From Amycolatopsis rifamycinica (GTDB lineage: Bacteria > Actinomycetota > Actinomycetes > Mycobacteriales > Pseudonocardiaceae): 64,000 nt of DNA. The position numbers were made by a program, and so were the translations under genes. The DNA is taken from assembly GCF_000695625.1 (NCBI RefSeq), contig NZ_JMQI01000077.1:1-64000 (forward strand), given 5' to 3'. A model generated the notes under the pieces. The model ran no database searches. It was not told the origin of the DNA and was given only the letters and a program-made list of their open reading frames with translations. This document shows, piece after piece, positions 7,466 to 15,340 of the stretch (its first letter is position 1; each line of letters begins with the position of its first letter).

Positions 7466-7924
7466 TCAGGCCAGCTTGGCGGCCGCGCTCTTGATCGCCT
7501 CCCGGATCCGGAAGTAGGTGCCGCAGCGGCACACGTTCTGGATGGCGTCGATGTCGGCGTCGGTCGGGTTCTTCGTCTTCTTCAGCAGCGCGACCGCCGC
7601 CATGATCTGGCCGGGCTGGCAGTAGCCGCACTGGGCGACGTCCTGCTCCAGCCAGGCCTCCTGGACCGGGTGCAGCTCGTCGCCGTCGGCCAGGCCCTCG
7701 ATCGTGGTGACCTCGCGCCCGGCGCACTCCGAGACCGGCGTGACGCAGGGGTTGAACGCCTCGCCGTCGAGGTGGCTGGTGCAGGCCTTGCAGACGTTGA
7801 TGCCGCAGCCGTACTTCGGCCCGCGGACCTTGAGCTTGTCGCGCAGCGCCCACAGCATCGGCAGGTCGGCGGGCGCGTCGACGGTGACGGTCTTCCCGTT
7901 CACCACGAAGGTGTAGTTCGGCAA
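7466..7924 (-). CDS. (2Fe-2S)-binding small subunit of molybdenum hydroxylase
   Basis: A 152-residue electron-transfer subunit like IorA/CoxS. A plant-type [2Fe-2S] ferredoxin domain carries CGINVCKAC and a later NPC cysteine (residues about 38-60). A second all-helical [2Fe-2S] domain carries CGYCQPGQIM and NVCRCGTY (about 100-140). Electrons from the molybdenum site pass through these clusters. The start is TTG at 7924: GAGGAG lies seven bases upstream and no ATG or GTG fits. That ribosome site contains the stop codon of the large-subunit gene, so the pair is translationally coupled. Confidence 0.9.
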   Translation of the reverse strand: MPNYTFVVNGKTVTVDAPADLPMLWALRDKLKVRGPKYGCGINVCKACTSHLDGEAFNPCVTPVSECAGREVTTIEGLADGDELHPVQEAWLEQDVAQCGYCQPGQIMAAVALLKKTKNPTDADIDAIQNVCRCGTYFRIREAIKSAAAKLA

Positions 7925-7935
7925 GGTGACTCTCC

Positions 7936-10173
7936 TCAGCGCGGGAACGGGTCGAAGTCGACCGGGAAGGTGATCGGGAAGCTGCGGGGCTTGATCCCGG
8001 TCGCCCGGGCGTAGGCGTTGGCGATCGCGCCCACCGGCGCCGGCAGGCCGAGCTCGCCGGCGCCGCCGATGTCGTCGCCGGTCGCCGGCATCACGTGCAC
8101 GGTGACCTCCGTGGGCGAGTTCTTCTGCCGCGCGTAGTGGAACTGCGAGTAGCTGCCCTCCAGCGGCAGGCCCTTGTCGATGTGCAGGCCCGCGGTGAGC
8201 GTCGTCGAGATCGCGTCGGTCAGGCCGCCGAGCATCTGCGCCTCGATCCCGCGCGGGTTCACCGGCTTGCCGACGTCGACCGCGATGGTCGCCTTCGTGA
8301 CGCGCGGGTGCTTCGGATCGCGCGCGTCCATCTCCACCAGGCAGGCGGTGTAGGACTTGTACTCGCCGTGCACCGCGATGCCCTGCGCGAACCCGGCGGG
8401 CAGCTTCTTGCCCCACTCGCCGAGTTCGGCGACCTTGTCGAGCACCGCGCGCTGGCGGTCGGACTTGACGAACTCACGGCGGAACCGGTACGGGTCCTTG
8501 CCCAGCTTCGCCGCGATCTCGTCGACCATGATCTCTTCGGCACCGCGGGTGTTCGCCGAGTAGACCGACCGCCACGCCGAGGTGTGGAACTTCAGCGGCA
8601 CCTCGTTGAGCAGCTGCGTGGTGACGCCGAAGTTGTACGGCGACTTCACCGTCAGCAGGAACACCGTCTGCGCGAAGCTGAGGTTGCCGCCGACGGGCAG
8701 CTTCGCCGCGAACGCGGTGAGGATCTCGCCGAGCCCGTGGCTCCAGTCGGTTTCGACGCTCGCGACACGGTGTTCGAAGGTCAGCACCTGGCCGAGGGCG
8801 AAGGTGGCCCGGATCCGGTGGTAGCTCGCCGCGCGCCCGCGGCCGTGGCGCATGTCGTCGATCCGGCTCCACATCAGCCGGACGGGCTTCTTCATCGCCT
8901 TCGAGATGTGCGCGGCTTCGAGGGCGGCGTCGAAGAACAGCCGCCGCCCGAAGGACCCGCCGCCCTGCTGGACGTGCACGGTGACCCGGTTCTCCGGCAG
9001 CCCCAGCTCCTGCGCGATGGTCTGCTTCGCCACGATCGGCGACTTCAGCCCGGCCCAGATGGTCGCGCTGTCCTCGCGGACGTCGGCGACGGCGGAGTTC
9101 GACTCCATCGGCGCGTGGCTGGCGAAGGCGAAGTCGAACTCGCCGTCGACGTACTGGGTCAGCAGCGGCGGCACCACGAACGGCAGCGCGGCGGCCCGCA
9201 GCTTCGTCTTGATCGTCTCGTCGTCCTCGCCGTCGACCGTGCCCGGGCCCCACGTGACGTCGAGGGCGTTCTTGCCGTCGAGCGCCTGGCCGAACGTCTC
9301 GGCCATCACCGCGACGCCGGTCTTCACGACGGCGATGTCGATGATCCCCGGCATGGCGCGGACGGCCGCCTCGTTGTTGACCTTCCGCACCATGCCGTTG
9401 ATGGTCGGCGGCCGGCGCACCATCACCGGGTTCGCGCCGGGGACGTCGAGGTCGAGCGTGTAGACCTGCTTCCCGGTGACCATCGCGCGGGCGTCCTTGC
9501 GCGCGGTCGGCGTCCCGACGAGCGTGTGCGCCGACTCGGCTTTCGGCGCGATGGACCCGGTGGCCAGGCCGGTGCGCGACGCCGGCCCGGCGAGGACGCC
9601 GAAGGAGGCGCTGCGCCCGTCGGCTGCCCACACGGCACCGTCGCGAGTGGACAGTCGCGCCGCGTCGGTTCCCCACTGCGCCGCGGCCGCGGCGACCATC
9701 CGGGCGCGCGCGGTCGCCGCGGTGGCGCGGACCGGGTCGTACAGCGAGCGCATCGTGTTGGACCCGCCGGTGAGCTGGTTGAACAGCAGCTCGGTGCGGG
9801 CGTCGGAGAGCACGACGTCGACGCGGTCGAGCGGCAGGTCGAGCTCTTCGGCGACCAGCATCGCGGTCGCCGTCGTGATGCCCTGGCCGACCTCGGCGCG
9901 CGGCAGCTGCAGCCGCGCCCGGCCGTCGGCGGTCATCTCGAGCACGAGCATCCCGGCGGTCGGCACGCAGGACAGCGTCAGGACGTCGCCGAGGTCGAGG
10001 ATCTCCGCCGGCTGCGGCAAGGTCGGCACGACGGCTTCGGCGCGGGCCGGCGCAACCGCGTCGGCGGTGAGCTTCGTGGCGACGGTGAGGGTCGGCGCGG
10101 CGACCAGGTAGGTCAGGAAGCGGCGGCGCCCGACCTGCCCGGGCTCGGCGGGTTCGGTGGTGGGACTGGCCAT
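7936..10173 (-). CDS. Molybdopterin-binding large subunit of aldehyde oxidase/IorB-type hydroxylase
   Basis: A 745-residue catalytic subunit of the xanthine oxidase superfamily, closest in layout to isoquinoline 1-oxidoreductase beta subunits. These hydroxylate N-heterocycles or oxidise aldehydes with water at a molybdenum cytosine-dinucleotide cofactor. Seen: GQGITTATAMLVAEELDL, the cofactor-binding QGGGSFGRRLFFDAALEAA, and the catalytic-glutamate region GAGELGLPAPVGAIANA near the C-terminus. The N-terminus has GRRRFLTYLVAAPTLTVATK, a twin-arginine-type signal, so the complex may be exported folded. AGGGA precedes the ATG. No FAD subunit gene is adjacent, typical of the two-subunit type. Confidence 0.9.
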   Translation of the reverse strand: MASPTTEPAEPGQVGRRRFLTYLVAAPTLTVATKLTADAVAPARAEAVVPTLPQPAEILDLGDVLTLSCVPTAGMLVLEMTADGRARLQLPRAEVGQGITTATAMLVAEELDLPLDRVDVVLSDARTELLFNQLTGGSNTMRSLYDPVRATAATARARMVAAAAAQWGTDAARLSTRDGAVWAADGRSASFGVLAGPASRTGLATGSIAPKAESAHTLVGTPTARKDARAMVTGKQVYTLDLDVPGANPVMVRRPPTINGMVRKVNNEAAVRAMPGIIDIAVVKTGVAVMAETFGQALDGKNALDVTWGPGTVDGEDDETIKTKLRAAALPFVVPPLLTQYVDGEFDFAFASHAPMESNSAVADVREDSATIWAGLKSPIVAKQTIAQELGLPENRVTVHVQQGGGSFGRRLFFDAALEAAHISKAMKKPVRLMWSRIDDMRHGRGRAASYHRIRATFALGQVLTFEHRVASVETDWSHGLGEILTAFAAKLPVGGNLSFAQTVFLLTVKSPYNFGVTTQLLNEVPLKFHTSAWRSVYSANTRGAEEIMVDEIAAKLGKDPYRFRREFVKSDRQRAVLDKVAELGEWGKKLPAGFAQGIAVHGEYKSYTACLVEMDARDPKHPRVTKATIAVDVGKPVNPRGIEAQMLGGLTDAISTTLTAGLHIDKGLPLEGSYSQFHYARQKNSPTEVTVHVMPATGDDIGGAGELGLPAPVGAIANAYARATGIKPRSFPITFPVDFDPFPR

Positions 10174-10337
10174 CGGGGATCCCTTGCTGGGTGGTGGCGG
10201 GGTGCGCGCCACGCTAAGGACCCCCGGCAGGTGCGTCAACGCGGAGTAGTCGAGATCGCCCATCTCTGTGACGAGATGACAGCGGAAGCCGCCGAATGTG
10301 TGCGCCGCCACAGCGCCGGATGGTCGAGCGGGCTGGT

Positions 10338-10889
10338 TCAGCCGGCCCCGCGGGCGCGCCGTGCCTGGAGCAGGTCCTCCCGGGCGCGGGCGACGCGGGA
10401 GCGCACCGTGCCGACCGGGCAGCCGCAGACGTCGGCCGCCTCGGCGTAGGACAGCCCGAGCACCTGGGTCAGCACGAGCACCTCGCGCCGGTCCGGTTCC
10501 AGCCCGTCGAGCAGCAGGCGCAGCTCGACGAGGTCTTCGAAACCGGCCGCGGGGTCGCGGGTGCGCTCGGCGGCGGCTTCCCAGTCGGTGTCGGCGATCT
10601 TGGGCCGCGCGCCGGCCGCCCGGATCTGGTCGACGACGACGCGGCGCGCGATGGACAGCAGCCACGTCCGCGAGGACGAGCGTCCCGCGAAGCGGCGAAG
10701 GCTGCCGAAGGCGCGAAGGTAGGTCTCCTGCGTCAGGTCGTCGGCGGCGGCGACGTCGGTGAGGTGGGCGAGGAAGCGCCAGACGTCGGCCTGCGTGGCC
10801 CGGACCCACGCTTCGAGCGCGCGCCGGTCGCCGCCGCCGGCGGAGAGGGCCAGGGCCGTGACGCGGTCGTCGTCCTCACGGTGGGTCAT
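10338..10889 (-). CDS. sigC: SigC-type ECF sigma factor
   Basis: A 183-residue extracytoplasmic-function sigma factor. Region 2 contains DVWRFLAHLTDVAAADDLTQ, and region 4 contains LVLTQVLGLSYAEAADVCGC followed by PVGTVRSRVARAREDLL. These match mycobacterial SigC closely, including the opening VTALALSAGGGDRRALEAWV, so orthology is likely. TAAGTT (10902-10897) lies seven bases before the ATG and no Shine-Dalgarno is seen, so the message is probably leaderless. The start is 58 bp from a divergent zinc-finger membrane protein that may be its antagonist. Confidence 0.88.
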   Translation of the reverse strand: MTHREDDDRVTALALSAGGGDRRALEAWVRATQADVWRFLAHLTDVAAADDLTQETYLRAFGSLRRFAGRSSSRTWLLSIARRVVVDQIRAAGARPKIADTDWEAAAERTRDPAAGFEDLVELRLLLDGLEPDRREVLVLTQVLGLSYAEAADVCGCPVGTVRSRVARAREDLLQARRARGAG

Positions 10890-10947
10890 GATCCGGAACT
10901 TAGCAGTGACGAGGAACTTCCCGGATCCGCCGTCCGACTACTGGAAC

Positions 10948-11634
10948 ATGAGGTGCGAGGAATGCCGCGAAGCGCTCTCGGCGCGGTTGGACGGCGAAGC
11001 GGAGCCGGTCTCGCCCGACGAGCATCTGACGTCCTGCGCGGAGTGCCGGGCGTGGTTCGCCGGCGCGGAACGGCTGCGGCGCGCGATGCTGCTGCGCCCG
11101 GCCCCGCCGGTGCCGGACCTGACCGCGGCGATCCTCGAGCGCACGCCGGCCCCGTCCGGCGAGCACTGGGGACGGCGGATCGCGCTGGCGGTGGTGGCGA
11201 TCGGCCAGCTGGGCCTGGCGTTCGCGCAGCTGCTCGGGACGGCCCACGCCGGCGTCCACCTCGACCACGAAAGCGGCGCATGGAACCTGGCGGTTGGCGT
11301 CGGCCTGCTGACGGCGGCGCTCCTCCCCCGGACGGCGGGTGGCCAGCTGCCGCTGCTGACGGGATTCGTGGGCGTGCTGCTGGTGCTGTCGGCGGGCGAC
11401 CTGACGGCGGGCCGGGTGACGCCGGCCCGGCTGGCCACCCACCTGCTGGTGGTCCTCGGGCTGGCCCTGCTGTACGCGGTGCACCGGGACCACCGCGACC
11501 GCGGCGCCCCCCGCCCGGCCGCCACGGCCGGCGACGGCGTGGCGACCTCCGGGTCCACTGTGGACGCCCCGGCGCCGGGCCGGCCGCGGTCCCGCCCGTT
11601 CCGCCGGCAGGTCCACGGCCGTCACGCGGCCTGA
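10948..11634 (+). CDS. Zinc-finger (zf-HC2) four-TM membrane protein, putative anti-SigC
   Basis: A 228-residue protein. Residues 1-40 hold MRCEECREALSARLDGEAEP and the HLTSCAEC motif, the HxxxCxxC zinc-binding anti-sigma fold. About four hydrophobic helices follow (ALAVVAIGQLGLAFAQLL; LAVGVGLLTAALLP; LLTGFVGVLLVLSAGDL; HLLVVLGLALLYAVH), then a basic cytoplasmic tail. Its divergent position 58 bp from sigC suggests it sequesters SigC at the membrane, by analogy with other ECF/zf-HC2 pairs. Mycobacterial SigC has no recognised anti-sigma partner, so this is inference. Confidence 0.75.
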   Translation: MRCEECREALSARLDGEAEPVSPDEHLTSCAECRAWFAGAERLRRAMLLRPAPPVPDLTAAILERTPAPSGEHWGRRIALAVVAIGQLGLAFAQLLGTAHAGVHLDHESGAWNLAVGVGLLTAALLPRTAGGQLPLLTGFVGVLLVLSAGDLTAGRVTPARLATHLLVVLGLALLYAVHRDHRDRGAPRPAATAGDGVATSGSTVDAPAPGRPRSRPFRRQVHGRHAA

Positions 11635-11688
11635 CGTATAGGTCGTTATACGATCCTGAGGCGCGCTGCCGCTCGAAGGTCGCGGGGC

Positions 11689-12429
11689 TCAGGCGAACTT
11701 CGTCTTCGGGCGCTCCTGCCGGACCCCGTCGACGTAGACGTCCACCTTCTCGTCGAGGAAGGCCACCAGCCCGGCGACGCGCGTGCTCTCGGGCAGCGGC
11801 GTCGGGTAGCTCCAGGCCAGGTCTTCGTGCCCGGCCACGTCGAAGTGCTCGGCCGCGCCCTTGTACGGGCAGTGCGTCACCACGTCGGTCCGGGAGAGCA
11901 GGTCCATCCGGACGTCCACGCGGGGCAGGTAGTAGCGGGTCGGCAGGCCCGTCTCGAACAGCAGGTGCGGCCGCACCGAGTCCGCCACCGTGACGCCGTC
12001 GACCTCGATGCGGACGTGGCGGGAGCTCGGCAGGATGTCGACGCGGACGCCGGGGTCGCGCGGGTGCGTGAAGATCTGCTCGTCCTCTTCGAACCAGTCG
12101 AACGCGGCGAACTCGAAGCGGACGTGGCCGCGCAGCTCCTCGATCGGCGAATCCGGGTACTCCAGCGCGCCGTCCACCGCCTCGGCTCCGGCACCCTTTA
12201 TCGTCGACAGAACAGCTTCTCCGCGGCTCGGCGAGTGCGCCGTCCGGCCGGAGGGGGTGAGCACCCCGTTCACGACGTCCGCGCGGGGGAGGTAGTACGT
12301 GGGGTAGTACGGAACTTCCCACACCAGGAGGGGGTGCACCGTGTCCGCGACGAGCTGCCCGCCGAGGAACACCCGTACCCGCTTCGCGCCCTGTGCCACG
12401 CGGACCCGGCCGCGTCCCGGAGTGCTCAT
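11689..12429 (-). CDS. Double-DUF427 domain protein
   Basis: A 246-residue protein with two copies of the small DUF427 beta fold. Each repeats a pattern of RVRVFLGGQLVADTVHPLLV / RIEVDGVTVADSVRPHLLFE, a TYYLPRADV / RYYLPRVDV segment, and a terminal strand. The biochemical role of DUF427 is not established. The C-terminal YPTPLPESTRVAGLVAFLDE is the usual family ending. It is divergent from the ROK gene and convergent with the putative anti-SigC, with a small GTATA/TATAC inverted repeat in the 54-bp convergent gap. Confidence 0.85.
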   Translation of the reverse strand: MSTPGRGRVRVAQGAKRVRVFLGGQLVADTVHPLLVWEVPYYPTYYLPRADVVNGVLTPSGRTAHSPSRGEAVLSTIKGAGAEAVDGALEYPDSPIEELRGHVRFEFAAFDWFEEDEQIFTHPRDPGVRVDILPSSRHVRIEVDGVTVADSVRPHLLFETGLPTRYYLPRVDVRMDLLSRTDVVTHCPYKGAAEHFDVAGHEDLAWSYPTPLPESTRVAGLVAFLDEKVDVYVDGVRQERPKTKFA

Positions 12430-12529
12430 GATCCGGACAACGGGCCGCGGAAGGCGGGTATTCCGGCGGCATCCGGGCCGGGGCGGCTAGCGTGGCAGGC
12501 ACAACGAGAACGACAGGAGGCGGGCACGG

Positions 12530-13729
12530 GTGGCCGGCGTAGAAATCCCCACGGTCGGTACCCCCGCCGGGATGCGCAAGATCAACCAGCGGGCGGTGCT
12601 CGACCTGCTGCGCCGCGGCGGGCCGGCGACCCGGCCGCAGGTGGCGAAGGACACCGGGCTGTCGAAGCCGACGGTCAGCCAGGCGCTGCTCGCGCTGGAG
12701 GCCGCCGGCCTGGCGCGGCCGACCGGGCAGACCTCGACCGGCACCGGGCGCTCGGCCGTGCTGTACGAGGCCGACCCGACCGCGGGGTACGTGCTGGGCG
12801 TCGACATCGGCCGCGAGCACCTGCGGGTCGCGGTGTCGGACCTCGGCCGCACGCTGGTGGCGCGCCGCGACGAGCGCAACACGGCGCGCTCGGGCGCGGC
12901 GCTGGTCACGGCGGTCGGGAAGATCGCGGCCGCGGCGGTCGCGGAGGCCGGTCTTTCGAGCGGCGACATCGTTGTCCGCGTGGTCGGCTCCCCCGGCGTC
13001 GCCGATCCGGAGAAGCGGTGCTTCCGGCACGCGCCGAACCTGCCCGGCTGGGGCCGCCCGGGGCTGATCGACGACCTCGAAGCCGCGCTGGGCCCGGACC
13101 TGATGGTGGAGAACGACGCCAACCTCACCGCCGTCGGCGAGTGGGAGAGCGGCGCCGCGCGCGGCGCGTCGGTGTTCGGCTGCATCACGATCGGCACCGG
13201 CGTCGGCATGGGCCTGATGGTCGACGGCCGGGTGTTCCGCGGCGCCACCGGCGCGGCGGGCGAGATCGGCTACCTCCCGTACGGCCGCACCCGCGCGGCC
13301 GACGAGCCCGCCACCCCGCCGGCGCGCGGCCACCTCGAAGAGGCGACGGCGGCCCAGTCGGTCGTCCAGGGCGCTCGGGAACTCGGCCTGGGCACGGCGA
13401 AGTCGGCCCGCGAGGTCTTCCGCCTGGCCCGTGAAGGCGACGACTTGGCCCGGCGTGCGGTGGAAACGGAAGCCGACCGGCTCGCGTACACGGTCGCTTC
13501 GGTGGCGGCGGTGATCGACCCCGAACTGATCGTGCTGGGCGGCGGCATGGGCACGGCCGCGGACCTGCTGCTGGAGCCGATCGACCGGGCGTTGCGCGCG
13601 TTCACGCCGCTGGTGCCCAAGGTGGTGCAGGGCGAACTGGGCGAGGACGCGGTGCTGACCGGGGCGATCAGCGTCGGGCTGCGGGCGGCCGAAGGCCTGG
13701 TCTTCGACCGCCGCGTGGGCGCCGCCTAA
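12530..13729 (+). CDS. ROK-family transcriptional regulator lacking zinc ligands
   Basis: A 399-residue ROK repressor of the NagC/XylR type: an N-terminal winged helix (ATRPQVAKDTGLSKPTVSQA) joined to a sugar-kinase-like actin fold (VLGVDIGREHLRVAVSD, VENDANLTAVGE, TIGTGVGMGLMVDGR). ROK proteins normally carry GEIGH and a CxCGxxGC zinc site; here the segment reads GEIGYLPYG and then GRTRAADEPATPPARGHLEE, with no cysteine. Ligand binding is probably altered. GTG 12530 follows AGGAGG by nine bases; TAGCGT at 12488-12493 is a likely -10. Its stop overlaps the convergent split-barrel gene by four bases. No sugar operon is adjacent. Confidence 0.85.
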   Translation: MAGVEIPTVGTPAGMRKINQRAVLDLLRRGGPATRPQVAKDTGLSKPTVSQALLALEAAGLARPTGQTSTGTGRSAVLYEADPTAGYVLGVDIGREHLRVAVSDLGRTLVARRDERNTARSGAALVTAVGKIAAAAVAEAGLSSGDIVVRVVGSPGVADPEKRCFRHAPNLPGWGRPGLIDDLEAALGPDLMVENDANLTAVGEWESGAARGASVFGCITIGTGVGMGLMVDGRVFRGATGAAGEIGYLPYGRTRAADEPATPPARGHLEEATAAQSVVQGARELGLGTAKSAREVFRLAREGDDLARRAVETEADRLAYTVASVAAVIDPELIVLGGGMGTAADLLLEPIDRALRAFTPLVPKVVQGELGEDAVLTGAISVGLRAAEGLVFDRRVGAA

Positions 13730-14187
13730 GCCGCGCGCCAGGCTTCGCCGCCGGTCGAGAGCCGCCAGGGCGTCAAGCGCAGCACGGTGATCTTCGGGTC
13801 GCGGTGGTCCTCGCCGCCGAGGATCTTGGGGTCGTAGCCCAGCGGCTCCGGCGTCGACGCGAAGAGGTCCCACAGATATCTGCGGGTTTCTTCGTCGTCC
13901 TCGAACTCCGCCCGGCACTCCGCCACCGCCACCTCGTGCTGCGGGTCCCAGTACGAGCACGACACGTACGGCGTCGCCGCCAGGTGGGCGAGCTTCACCG
14001 GCGTCGGCCGGGTGAAGAGCCGGCCGACCAGGCCGTCCGGGGTGTGCTCCCAGATCGGGTGGACGACCCGGGAACGCGGCCTGCCCCGCCGGTCGACCGT
14101 CGCCAGCGTGCACCAGACGATCCGGTGCGCCACGCGCACGAACGCCGCGGCCAGTTCGGCCGGCACTCTGCCAGACTCCACAACCAT
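13726..14187 (-). CDS. Pyridoxamine 5'-phosphate oxidase-fold flavoprotein
   Basis: A 153-residue split-barrel protein of the PNPOx-like class that binds FMN or F420 or reduces small substrates. Seen: VWCTLATVDRRGRPRSRVVH, the first two barrel strands, and LAATPYVSCSYWDPQHEVAV. Its ATG at 14187 overlaps the ATG of the divergent MarR gene by two bases within one 20-bp palindrome, so no leader exists. TAGGAT on the minus strand (14201-14196) lies eight bases before the start. MarR is expected to repress it. Substrate unknown. Confidence 0.85.
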   Translation of the reverse strand: MVVESGRVPAELAAAFVRVAHRIVWCTLATVDRRGRPRSRVVHPIWEHTPDGLVGRLFTRPTPVKLAHLAATPYVSCSYWDPQHEVAVAECRAEFEDDEETRRYLWDLFASTPEPLGYDPKILGGEDHRDPKITVLRLTPWRLSTGGEAWRAA

Positions 14188-14196
14188 GGTTGTGGA
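14177..14196. promoter_or_regulatory. 20-bp perfect palindrome containing two start codons
   Basis: TCCACAACCATGGTTGTGGA is a perfect palindrome. The central CCATGG supplies the ATG of the MarR gene (14186, plus) and the ATG of the oxidase gene (14187, minus). It is a natural MarR operator; a bound dimer would cover both start sites. Confidence 0.8.
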
Positions 14197-14662
14197 TCCT
14201 AGCAGGCTCGACCTCTCCCTGACCGCCCTCTTCGCGGGCTGGGCGATGACCGACGAAGTCCAGCGGCGGCTCGCCGATAGGGGTTTCGGTGACCTGCGCT
14301 TCACCGACGGCGTGGTGATCCAGCACGTCCTGGCCGCCCCGCTGTCCATCACCGCGCTGGCCGAACGCATGGGCGTGACGCAGCAGGCGGCGTCGAAGGC
14401 GGTCGCGGACCTCGAAGGCCGCGGCCTGCTGCGCCGCGAAGCCGACCCGTCCGACGGGCGCACGAAACTGCTGCACCTGACCGGGCACGCGCGGGCCGCG
14501 GTCGAAGCGACGCGGGCGCTGCGGCAAGAACTCCAGGAGGAACTGGTCGCGGAGTACGGCGCGGAACGGGTCGAGGACGCGCGCGTCCTGCTGGCGTCGG
14601 TCATCGGCCGGTTCGGCGGCGGCGAGGCGATCCGCGCGAGGCGCGTCCGGCCGCCGCGCTGA
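14186..14662 (+). CDS. MarR-family transcriptional regulator
   Basis: A 158-residue winged-helix regulator: LSITALAERMGVTQQAASKA is the recognition region and SDGRTKLLHLTGHARAAVEA the wing. The start is fixed by the palindrome it shares with the divergent flavoprotein gene; there is no room for a ribosome site, so translation should be leaderless. The likely targets are itself and the flavoprotein gene. The ligand is unknown. It ends 54 bp before the convergent thioesterase. Confidence 0.85.
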   Translation: MVVDPSRLDLSLTALFAGWAMTDEVQRRLADRGFGDLRFTDGVVIQHVLAAPLSITALAERMGVTQQAASKAVADLEGRGLLRREADPSDGRTKLLHLTGHARAAVEATRALRQELQEELVAEYGAERVEDARVLLASVIGRFGGGEAIRARRVRPPR

Positions 14663-14716
14663 TCACCTGAGCGGACGAAGTACCCGATCGGCCGCACCGC
14701 CGGTTCCCGTCGGCGC

Positions 14717-15217
14717 TCAGCGCGTGATGACGCAGGTTCCCGACGCCGTGGCCAGCAGTTTCCCCTCGGCGTCGCGGACCTCCCCCTCCGCGAAGGCGAT
14801 CCGGGAGCCTTCCTTCACCACGCGGCCCGTCGCGCGGATTTCACCGCGGCCCGCGTGGATCGCCCGGAGGTAGCTCACCTTCAGCTCCACCGACGCGTAG
14901 CCGACACCCGCGGGGAGCGTCGTGTGCACCGCGCAGCCGACGACCGAATCCAGCATCGTGGCCGCCACGCCGCCGTGGACCATGCCGATCGGGTTGTACA
15001 GCGACTCGTCCGGCTCGATGACCGCGACGACCTCGCCCGGTTCGACGCTTTCCCAGCGCATGCCGAAGTGCGCGGCGATCGGCGCGCCCGGGAGGCGGCC
15101 CTCGGCGATCGCGCGCATGTACTCCAGGCCGGACATCGCGGCGCCCAGCCGAGCCGTCTCCAGCGGGTCCTGCCACGTGATGGTCTTCGAACGGACCGGG
15201 GCTTCGACGTCGGTCAT
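14717..15217 (-). CDS. PaaI-family hotdog-fold thioesterase
   Basis: A 166-residue acyl-CoA thioesterase-like protein. The hotdog signature is clear: NPIGMVHGGVAATMLDSVVG (active-site loop and central helix), then YASVELKVSYLRAIHAGRGE and IAFAEGEVRDAEGKLLATAS. Family members hydrolyse medium-chain or aromatic acyl-CoA thioesters. GAGGAG lies six bases before the ATG. The promoter has CATAAT (15235-15230) overlapping an 18-bp imperfect palindrome, so it is probably regulated by a TetR- or MarR-type protein. No acyl-CoA pathway genes are adjacent. Confidence 0.85.
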   Translation of the reverse strand: MTDVEAPVRSKTITWQDPLETARLGAAMSGLEYMRAIAEGRLPGAPIAAHFGMRWESVEPGEVVAVIEPDESLYNPIGMVHGGVAATMLDSVVGCAVHTTLPAGVGYASVELKVSYLRAIHAGRGEIRATGRVVKEGSRIAFAEGEVRDAEGKLLATASGTCVITR

Positions 15218-15230
15218 GCGGGCTCCTCGA

Positions 15231-15248
15231 TTATGACAGCTGTCTTAA
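15231..15248 (-). promoter_or_regulatory. Operator-like palindrome at the thioesterase promoter
   Basis: TTATGACAGCTGTCTTAA is an 18-bp palindrome with one mismatched pair. It overlaps the minus-strand -10 CATAAT. The core ACAGCTGT also occurs at 5034-5045 over a TTGACA. Confidence 0.55.
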
Positions 15249-15340
15249 TGCCAGCCTCGCTCGCCCAACGGCGAGCGTCAAGCGCGGCGTGACCCAGGCC
15301 ACCGGTGGTCCGCCCGGACCGCGGGTGGAATCATCCGGGG

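Noticed and set aside
11634..11660. GTATA-N6-TATAC inverted repeat as an operator
   Set aside because: It lies between two convergent gene ends, not at a promoter; noted only as a possible weak terminator.
12425..12440. TCCGGATCATGA shared by the sigC and DUF427 start regions as a SigC signature
   Set aside because: Only two occurrences, one without a -10, and it does not resemble known SigC promoters; likely coincidence.
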